DNA from: Stenotrophomonas acidaminiphila
GTDB lineage: Bacteria > Pseudomonadota > Gammaproteobacteria > Xanthomonadales > Xanthomonadaceae
Direction of reading: 5' to 3'
Assembly: GCA_002951995.1 (NCBI GenBank)
Contig: CP019797.1
Location: 2,960,501 to 3,024,500, forward strand
DNA: 64,000 nt
The notes under the pieces were generated by a model. The model saw only the letters and a list, made by a program, of their open reading frames with translations, was not told the origin of the DNA and searched no databases. The position numbers and the translations under genes are program-made. Numbering within the stretch: position 1 is the stretch's first letter; the number at the start of each line of letters is the position of its first letter. Below, one piece after another: positions 57,206 to 64,000 of the stretch.

Positions 57206-60200
57206 TCAGCCGCACCACACCCGCGCGTTGCGGAACATGCGCAGCCACGGCGCGTCCTCGCCCCAGCCCTTCGGCGCCCAGCTCAGGTTGACCGTGCGCG
57301 GGGTGCGTTCCGGGTGCGGCATCAGGATGGTGACGCGGCCGTCGCGGGTGGTCAGGCCGGTAATGCCATCGGGCGAACCGTTCGGGTTCAGCGGGTACTG
57401 TTCGGTCGCGCGGCCGTCGCCATCGACGTAGCGCAGCGCCACGTCCACCGCGGCCTGGTCCACCGCGCTGTCGAACGCGGCGCGGCCCTCGCCATGCGCC
57501 ACCGCCACCGGCAGCCGCGAACCGGCCATGCCGCGCAGCAGGATCGACGGCGATTCCACCACCTCCAGCAGCGCGGTGCGGGCCTCGAACTGCTCGCTGC
57601 GGTTGCGCAGGAAGGTCGGCCAGTGCTCCGCGCCGGGGATGATGGCCTTGAGCTGGCTGATCATCTGGCAGCCGTTGCACACGCCCAGGGCGAAGGTGTC
57701 CGGGCGTGCGAAGAACGCGGCAAAGGCTTCGCGCAGCGCCGGGCGTTCCAGGATCGAGGTGGCCCAGCCGCGGCCCGCGCCCAGCACGTCGCCGTAGCTG
57801 AAGCCGCCGCAGGCGGCCAGGCCGCGGAAGTCCGCCAGCCGCACGCGGCCTTCGATCAGGTCGCTCATGTGCACGTCGAACGCGTCGAAGCCGGCGCGCT
57901 CGAAGATATTGGCCATTTCGATCTGGCCGTTGACGCCCTGCTCGCGCAGGATCGCCACCTTCGGCCGCGTCCCGGTGGCAACGAACGGCGCGGCGACGTC
58001 CTCGGCCGGGTCGAACGCCAGCTTCGGCTTCAGCCCGGGGCGTTGAAGCTGCGCGCGACCGCGCGCTCCTGGTCGGCCGCCTCGGGGTTGTCGCGCAGCT
58101 TCTGCATGGCGTGGGTCACCGACCACCAGGCGTCGAACAGTTCCTCCCAGCGCCATTCGGCCAGGCTCTGCCCGCCGAGCTGCACGCGCACCACCGGCGC
58201 GGTGGTCGGGCGCGCGATGCGCTGCGCGCACTCGGTCAGGGCATGCCGTTCGACCAGGTCGGCGAACGCGGCGCGGTCTTCCCGGGCGATCTGCACCACC
58301 GCGCCGAGCTCCTCGTTGAACAGGCTGCGGAACGGGTCATCGCCCCAGGCATCGAGCACGATGTCCAGGCCCAGCCGCGAGGCGAACGACATCTCGCACA
58401 GTGCGGCGAAGGCGCCGCCATCGCTGCGGTCATGGTAGGCCAGCAGCAGCCCGGCTTCACGTGCATCGCGGATCAGTTCGAAGAAGCCGCGCAGGCGCTG
58501 CGGGTCGTCCAGGTCCGGCACTTCACCGGCGAACGCCGGCAGGGCGCTGTGGTCGGCCTGGGTCTGCGCCAGGATCGAGCCGCCCAGGCGCTGCTTGCCC
58601 GCGCCCAGCCCGATCAGCCACAGCTCGCTTTCGCCCTCGCGCTCGAGCAGCGGGGTCAGCTGCTGGCGCGCGTCGACCACCGGCGCGAACGCCGAGATCA
58701 CCAGCGACACCGGCGACACCGACTTCTCGGTGCGGCCATCGGCCTGCCACTGCGCCTGCATCGACAGCGAGTCCTTGCCCACCGGGATGCTGATGTCCAG
58801 CTGCGGGCACAGTTCCATGCCCACCGCGCGGACCGCGTCGTACAGCAGCGCGTCCTCGCCGTCGTGGCCGCAGGCGGCCATCCAGTTGGCCGACAGCTTG
58901 ACCGTGTCCAGCGAGGTCAGCGGCGCGGCGCACAGGTTGGTGATCGCCTCGCCCACCGCCATGCGCGCCGACGCGGCGGCGTTGAGCAGCGCCAGCGGGG
59001 TGCGCTCGCCCACCGCCATCGCCTCGCCGGCGTAGGTGTCGAACCCGGCCAGGGTGATGGCGACATCGGCCATCGGCAGCTGCCACGGGCCGATCATCTG
59101 CTCGCGCGCGGTCAGGCCGCCGACGCTGCGGTCGCCGATGGTGACCAGGAAGTTCTTGGCCGCCACGGTCGGGTGCGACAGCACCCGCAGGCCGGCGTCG
59201 TGCAGGTCGATGCCGGCGGTCTTCAGCTGCGGCCAGCGCGGCGCGGGCGGGTGCGCGGTGTCGCGGTGCATCTTCGGCGCCTTGCCGAACAGCACGTCCA
59301 TCGGCAGGTCGATCGGGTGAGGAGCCGCTTGCGCGGCACTGCCGCGCGGCTCGTCCGAACGCCCGGCGCGCTGCGCCGGGCCGGGGCTATCCGTCGCGGC
59401 AGCGCTGCCATAGACACTTTCAACCGTTGCGCCATACCCCACCACCAGCCGCTCCTCGGCGGTGGCCACGCCGACCGCGGCGAACGGGCAGCGCTCGCGC
59501 GCGCAGATCGCGGCGAACTCGGCCAGGCGGTCGGCCGGGATGCCCAGCACGTAGCGCTCCTGCGACTCGTTGCACCACAGTTCCAGCGGCGACAGCGAGG
59601 GATCGTCGGTCGGCACCTTGCCCAGGTCGATCACGCCGCCGACCCCGGAATCGTGCAGCAGTTCGGGAATGGCGTTGGACAGGCCACCGGCGCCGACGTC
59701 ATGGAAGAACTTGATCGGGTTGCCCGCGCCCATGGCCACGCAGCGGTCGATCACTTCCTGGCAGCGGCGCTCCATTTCCGGGTTGTCGCGCTGCACGCTG
59801 GCGAAGTCCAGGTCCTCTGCGCTCTCGCCCGAGGCCACCGACGAAGCGGCGCCGCCGCCCAGGCCGATCAGCATCGCCGGGCCGCCCAGCACGATGACGA
59901 TGTCGCCATCCTGCAGCTTCAGCTTGTCCACCTGCACGCGGTCGATCGCGCCCAGGCCGCCGGCCAGCATGATCGGCTTGTCGTAGGCGCGGGTGATGCC
60001 GTCCTCGGGCAGCTCGAAGCTGCGGAAGTAGCCCAGCAGGTTCGGGCGCCCGAACTCGTTGTTGAACGCGGCGCCGCCGAGCGGGCCGTCGAGCATGATG
60101 TCCAGCGCTGGCGCCATCCGCGGGTTCAGCGCGCGCGGCGCCTCCCACGGCTGCGGCAGGGTCGGGATGCGCAGGTGCGAGACCGAGAAGCCGGTCAGGC

Positions 60201-61170
60201 CGGCCTTGGGCTTGCCGCCGCGGCCGGTCGCGCCCTCGTCGCGGATCTCGCCGCCGGCACCGGTGGAGGCCCCCGGGAACGGCGCGATCGCGGTGGGGTG
60301 GTTGTGCGTCTCCACCTTGATCTGGAACGCACTGGGCACCACCGCTTCGCTGCGGTAGCGGCCGGTGGCCGGGTCCGGGCGGTAGCGCGCGGCCGGCTCG
60401 CCCTCGATCACCGCGGCGTTGTCGCTGTAGGCGCTGAGCGTGTGCTGCGGGGTCTGCTGGTGGGTGTGCTTGATCATCCGGAACAGCGAGCGCTCCTGCG
60501 CCTGTCCGTCGATGGTCCAGCTGGCATTGAAGATCTTGTGCCGGCAATGCTCGGAATTGGCCTGCGCGAACATCATCAATTCGACGTCGGACGGGTCGCG
60601 GCCGAGTTCGCCGTAGCGCTGGCGCAGGTACTCGATCTCGTCGTCGGCCAGGGCCAGGCCCAGGCGCTTGTTGGCGCCTTCCAGGTCGGCCAGCGCGATG
60701 CGCTGCAGCGGCTTGCGCGCCGGGCTGTCGAACAGCGCCCGCGCCTGCGCGATGTCGGCCAGCAGCGACTGCGTCATCGGGTCGTGCAGCAGCCGGGCCA
60801 CGGCCGCCTGCTGCGCCGGATCGGACGGCCAGCCGGCCAGGTCGATGCGGGTACCACGCTCGACGCGCTGGATCGCCAGGCCGGCGCCGCGCACCAGTTC
60901 GGTGGCCTTGCTCGACCACGGCGACAGCGTGCCCAGGCGCGGCACCACGTAACGCGAGACCGTGCCCGCGGCCGCCTCGGCCGGGTGCGGCTGGGCCTGC
61001 AGGATGCGGCCCAGGGTGGCCCGGTCGACGGCCGCGGCATCGGCGGCCTGGGTGAAATAGACGTGCCAGGCACCGGTGATGCGCAGATCGGCGGCGATGG
61101 ACTGCAGGCGGGATTCAAGACGTTCGCGGCGGAACGGCGAAAGGGCGGCTGCGCCCTCGAGGACGATCAT
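57206..61170 (-). CDS. purL: PurL, phosphoribosylformylglycinamidine synthase, apparent -1 frameshift
   Basis: Large single-chain FGAM synthase of purine synthesis (corrected length about 1320). The first frame, from [18 protein letters not shown], covers the N-terminal, linker and both AIR-synthetase-like domains ([32 protein letters not shown]). It stops at 58030 after ARSFNAPG. The next frame continues [17 protein letters not shown] with the glutaminase domain: nucleophile Cys in GVCNGCQM and His/Glu in MPHPERTP. Adding one base to the CCCC run (plus-strand GGGG at 58037-58040) gives NAPGLKPK. An Ala/Arg-rich insert is seen near residue 590. Confidence 0.93.
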
Positions 61171-61203
61171 GTCCGGGAGACCATGGTGGGAGTCGGGCCG
61201 GCC

Positions 61204-61209
61204 ATTGTA
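61204..61209 (-). promoter_or_regulatory. purL promoter -10 element
   Basis: TACAAT on the minus strand lies 34 bp before the purL ATG. No clear -35. A PurR-type operator was looked for and not recognised. Confidence 0.5.
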
Positions 61210-61275
61210 CCGGAGCCGGCTTTGGGCCGGGCCCGGCGACGGCGGCCGCGGCCGGGCCGCGGAGTCGGCCAGGGC

Positions 61276-61779
61276 CTAGTCTGCGGGCGCCGGCCCGACC
61301 TCGCGCCCAACCCGGCGCCACCGCGCCCCGTCCCAGACCAGGTAATCGACGATGTCCGGAGAGCGGGCCCCCTCGGCATGGGTGACCACCAGCAGCCGGC
61401 TGTCGCGCCGGTAGTCGAAGCGGACGTTGTTCAGCGCCTGGCCGGGGTGGACCTTGCCGCTGCGGCGGTCGATCAGCGCGTACTGGCGGCACCCGCTGCC
61501 GCAGCCGACCACGAACAGGGTGAAGCGGTCGGCGAAGTTGGGCGGTTCCTGCGCCTCGCCGTCGGCCTGCAGGTACCGCACCATCTTCCAGCCGATGTCC
61601 GTGCGCGGCAGCTTCGCCGGCGCCGGATGGTCGATGCGGCTCAGCGCGACGCGGTGGGCCTGGAACGTGGGCGGTGCCGACGCGCAGCCGGCGTGGAGCA
61701 GCGGCGCAAGCAGCGCCGCGCGCCTGGCAAGCGCCGTCCACCCTGCGCCGGGAGCACGGCGGCGCGACACCTGCGGCAT
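61276..61779 (-). CDS. Small lipoprotein of unknown function
   Basis: The 167-residue product has a basic N-terminus, a hydrophobic stretch and a lipobox (LLHAGC), followed by a mostly beta-predicted, Arg-rich domain with FVVGCGSGCRQYALID and VDYLVWDGARWRRVG. No family was recognised. Another in-frame start is possible downstream of the MPQVSRRRAPG start, but that start directly precedes the signal. It lies 23 bp after dsbC on the same strand and may be cotranscribed with it. Confidence 0.65.
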   Translation of the reverse strand: MPQVSRRRAPGAGWTALARRAALLAPLLHAGCASAPPTFQAHRVALSRIDHPAPAKLPRTDIGWKMVRYLQADGEAQEPPNFADRFTLFVVGCGSGCRQYALIDRRSGKVHPGQALNNVRFDYRRDSRLLVVTHAEGARSPDIVDYLVWDGARWRRVGREVGPAPAD

Positions 61780-61802
61780 CGCGCTGCCCCGGGGCCGACC
61801 GA

Positions 61803-62582
61803 TCAGGGGCTGCCGGCGGCGCCGGGCAGCCGCTCCAGCGCGGCCTTGAGCTGCGCCGGCGGCAGGTAGCCGCCCAGCTGGGTGCCGTCGGCGGCGAAGA
61901 TCGCCGGGGTGCCGCTGATGCCCAGCTGCTGGCCGACGGTGTACTGCATGGTCACCGGGTTGGTGCAGTTCTTCGGCTCCACCGGGCGGTCGGACTTGGC
62001 CGCGGTCAGCGCCGCCTTGCGGTCGCTGGCGCACCATACCGAGACCATGTCGGTGTGGTCCTTGCTGCCCAGCCCCATGCGCGGGAACGCCAGGTACTCG
62101 ACGGCGATGCCCTGACGGTTCAGCTCGGCGATGTCCTGGTGCAGCTTGCGGCAGTACCCGCACTCGATGTCGGTAAACACGCTGATGGTGTACTTGGCAT
62201 TCGGCGGCGCGAACACGATCCGGTCCGAATGCGGCAGCGACGCCAGCAGCTTGCGGCGGTGGGCCAGCAGGCCCTCGCTGGTGGCCAGCGCGCGCTTTTC
62301 GATGTCGTAGGGCTGGGCCTGCAGCAGGTAGCGGCCGTCGTCGGTGACGTACAGCACCTGGCCGGACACCACCACTTCGCGGAAGCCGGCGAACGGCGCG
62401 GCGCCGATGTAATCCGGGTTGAAATTCGGGTCCAGCTGCCGGAGCGCATCGCGCACCCGCTTCTCGACCGCGCCGTCCGCGCGGGCCGGCGCGGCGGCGG
62501 CCGTCGTTTCGGGCGTTTTCGGCTGCGCGCAGGCGGTCAGGCTGATCGCGCCCAGCAGCGCGGCGATGGCGATTCGGAGCAT
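61803..62582 (-). CDS. dsbC: DsbC-type thiol:disulfide isomerase, predicted lipoprotein
   Basis: Periplasmic protein-disulfide isomerase. The 259-residue product has a signal ending in the lipobox SLTAC (Cys18), an N-terminal dimerisation domain (KRVRDALRQLDPNFN, VSGQVLYVTDDGRYLL) and a thioredoxin domain with the CGYC active site and the cis-Pro in GISGTPAIF. A second Cys pair (WCASDRK...KNCTNP) is conserved in DsbC. E. coli DsbC is soluble, so the lipobox suggests membrane anchoring here. xerD lies 484 bp upstream on the same strand. Confidence 0.93.
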   Translation of the reverse strand: MLRIAIAALLGAISLTACAQPKTPETTAAAAPARADGAVEKRVRDALRQLDPNFNPDYIGAAPFAGFREVVVSGQVLYVTDDGRYLLQAQPYDIEKRALATSEGLLAHRRKLLASLPHSDRIVFAPPNAKYTISVFTDIECGYCRKLHQDIAELNRQGIAVEYLAFPRMGLGSKDHTDMVSVWCASDRKAALTAAKSDRPVEPKNCTNPVTMQYTVGQQLGISGTPAIFAADGTQLGGYLPPAQLKAALERLPGAAGSP

Positions 62583-62795
62583 GGGGATTCCAGGTAAACG
62601 GGAAGGACGGAAATCCTGGCGATTCTCGCATACCCCGCCGATGGCGACGTTCAGGGGTGGCGGGGGTGGCGCCGTCCGCAGGGGACATGCGAGGGATGGC
62701 GGCGCGCGCAGCCTGGACCTGCACGGAGGTCATCCTGGCGCGAGGTCGCACGGCTAGAGGCTGGGCTCGCCCCGCATTGGCGCGGCATCGCTCGG

Positions 62796-62853
62796 GTAGA
62801 TGCGGGGCTTGCCCCGCATGCTCAACCCCGTGCCGGGCAAGCCCGGCACCTAC
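62796..62853. repeat. Facing pair of GTAG-ended REP palindromes between xerD and dsbC
   Basis: GTAG plus a TGCGGGGC/GCCCCGCA palindrome (62796-62819) faces a GTGCCGGGC/GCCCGGCAC palindrome ending CTAC (62830-62853). It is the same element type as at 16733 and 18987-19702, here as an inverted pair. The 483-bp gap (62583-63065) otherwise shows no gene. This pair lies downstream of xerD and could stabilise or end its transcript. Confidence 0.75.
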
Positions 62854-63065
62854 GCGGCGCCCCCGCACTCCGCTGCGGCCTGCCCCGCTGGTGCGTGCGA
62901 GGCAGGCCTGCGCTACGGATGACGGACGCCGTCAGAGACATGGCCGGGGGTGCGGTTGGATCCGGGCGCGCGGCGGCGCGGCAGTCCGTACCGGCGCCCT
63001 TGTTTCGGCTTGGCGCGGCCGGGCGTTCGGCAGGCCGCGCGGCAGTGCCGCGCAAGCGGCCTGCC

Positions 63066-64000
63066 TCACCCCCTCGGGTGGTGGGTGCGGTGCAGCTTCT
63101 GCAGGTGTTCGCGGGCGACCAGGGTGTAGATCTGGGTGGTGGACAGGGAGCTGTGGCCCAGCAGCATCTGCAGGGCGCGCAGGTCGGCGCCGTGGTTGAG
63201 CAGATGGGTGGCGAAGCTGTGGCGCAGGCCGTGCGGACTGATCCGCGCCGGGTCGATACCGGCCGCCGCCGCGCTGGCTTTCACCAGCGCCCAGAACTGC
63301 TGCCGGGTAAGCGGCTTCTGCGCACGGGTCAGGAACAGCGGCACCTGGCCGTCGGCCGTGGCCTGCACCGGCCGGCCCGCCGCCAGCGCCGGGCGCGCGT
63401 CTGCGAGGTAGCGCTCCAGCCAGTGGCGGGATTCCTCGCCCAGCGGCACCAGCCGCTCCTTGCTGCCCTTGCCGGTCACCCGCAGCACGCCCTGGCGCAG
63501 GTTGACGGCATTGGCCGGCAGGTCGACCAGCTCGCTCACACGCAGACCGGCGGCATACATGAGTTCCAGCATGGCGCGGTCGCGCAGGCCCTCCGGCGTG
63601 GTGATGTCCGGCGCCGCCAGCAGCGCCTCGATCTGGCTCTCGGCCAGCGCCTTGGGCAGCGGCCGCGGCAACCGGGGCGGCTCCAGCAACGCGGAAGGAT
63701 CGTCGTCGCGCTCGCCGCGGCGCAGGCAGTCGGCGAAGAACGCGCGCAGCGCCGACAGCAGGCGCGCGTTGCTGCGCGGCGACCAGCCGTGGCGGGTGCG
63801 CCATGCCAGGTAATCGAACAGGCCGGCGCGGTCGAGGCCGGCCAGCAGTCCCGGCGGCGACGCGCCCGCGGCGTCGCCGGCGCGTGCGTTCGCCCAGCGC
63901 GCCAGCCCTTCCAGGTCCCTGCGGTAGCTGTCCAGCGTGGCCCGCGCCAGCCCCTGCTCGGCCCAGATCGCATCGAGGAAGCGCTGGATGTGGCGGCCAT
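63066..64000 (-). CDS. xerD: XerD, tyrosine recombinase for dimer resolution (5' end outside window)
   Basis: Tyrosine recombinase that with XerC resolves chromosome dimers at dif under FtsK control. 311 codons are visible, open to the edge. The N-terminal SAM-like domain reads [20 protein letters not shown]. The catalytic domain has [11 protein letters not shown] (Arg I), [15 protein letters not shown] (His-x-x-Arg), [13 protein letters not shown] (His and the nucleophile Tyr). The C-terminal [16 protein letters not shown] matches XerD rather than XerC. Only the first few residues can be missing. Confidence 0.95.
   Translation of the reverse strand, partial: GRHIQRFLDAIWAEQGLARATLDSYRRDLEGLARWANARAGDAAGASPPGLLAGLDRAGLFDYLAWRTRHGWSPRSNARLLSALRAFFADCLRRGERDDDPSALLEPPRLPRPLPKALAESQIEALLAAPDITTPEGLRDRAMLELMYAAGLRVSELVDLPANAVNLRQGVLRVTGKGSKERLVPLGEESRHWLERYLADARPALAAGRPVQATADGQVPLFLTRAQKPLTRQQFWALVKASAAAAGIDPARISPHGLRHSFATHLLNHGADLRALQMLLGHSSLSTTQIYTLVAREHLQKLHRTHHPRG

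Overview
The window is 64 kb of a high-GC gammaproteobacterial chromosome, most likely from the Xanthomonadaceae/Lysobacteraceae (Xanthomonas, Stenotrophomonas, Pseudoxanthomonas or Lysobacter relatives). This rests on overall GC, a gene order of the type seen in that family (nrdR-GNAT-ribD, riboflavin synthase-ribBA-ribH-nusB-thiL), a Clp/CRP-type operator and GTAG-ended palindromic repeats resembling the SMAG/REP elements of Stenotrophomonas. The genus cannot be fixed by eye.

Layout: 1-7251 is the front of the dcw cell-wall/division cluster on the minus strand (mraZ-rsmH-ftsL-ftsI-murE-murF-mraY, mraY cut by the window edge). 7466-8230 is an NRDE/TANGO2-like gene, followed by a 91-bp tandem repeat, several hairpins and the RNase P RNA gene (rnpB, minus). 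9329-14244 holds rsmI (minus) divergent from lpoA-yraN-DUF457 hydrolase-FAD oxidase (plus), then a decayed SnoaL-like gene. 14682-21828 is the riboflavin/thiamine region (minus): nrdR-GNAT-ribD, a 201-bp tandem array built from REP palindromes and copies of the ribD tail, a TACAAT promoter, an FMN riboswitch, a 19-codon leader ORF, then ribE-ribBA-ribH-nusB-thiL. 21901-28588 holds a TonB-domain lipoprotein, glyA, an RcnB-like gene, ettA, an NCS2 purine permease and a DUF3667 gene.

28655-54971 is the most striking part: two complete but different bacterial cellulose synthase loci on the same strand, separated only by pncB. Locus I (bcsD, a small Ala/Pro-rich BcsP/BcsO-like gene, bcsA, bcsB, bcsZ, bcsC) has the type I gene content. 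Locus II (bcsE-F-G-R-Q-A-B-C-Z) has the whole E. coli-type set, including the phosphoethanolamine transferase BcsG, in a single operon with seven successive 4-nt gene overlaps. Both BcsA proteins carry intact catalytic and PilZ c-di-GMP motifs, and BcsE has an RxGD c-di-GMP motif. A perfect CRP/Clp palindrome lies upstream of locus I and an 8/10 match upstream of locus II. Two family 2 glycosyltransferases precede locus I.

57206-64000 contains purL, a small lipoprotein gene, dsbC, a REP pair and xerD (5' end outside the window). thiL, one glycosyltransferase and purL each contain one apparent single-base deletion, all in or next to G/C runs. The shared pattern looks more like consensus error in a long-read assembly than three independent gene losses.
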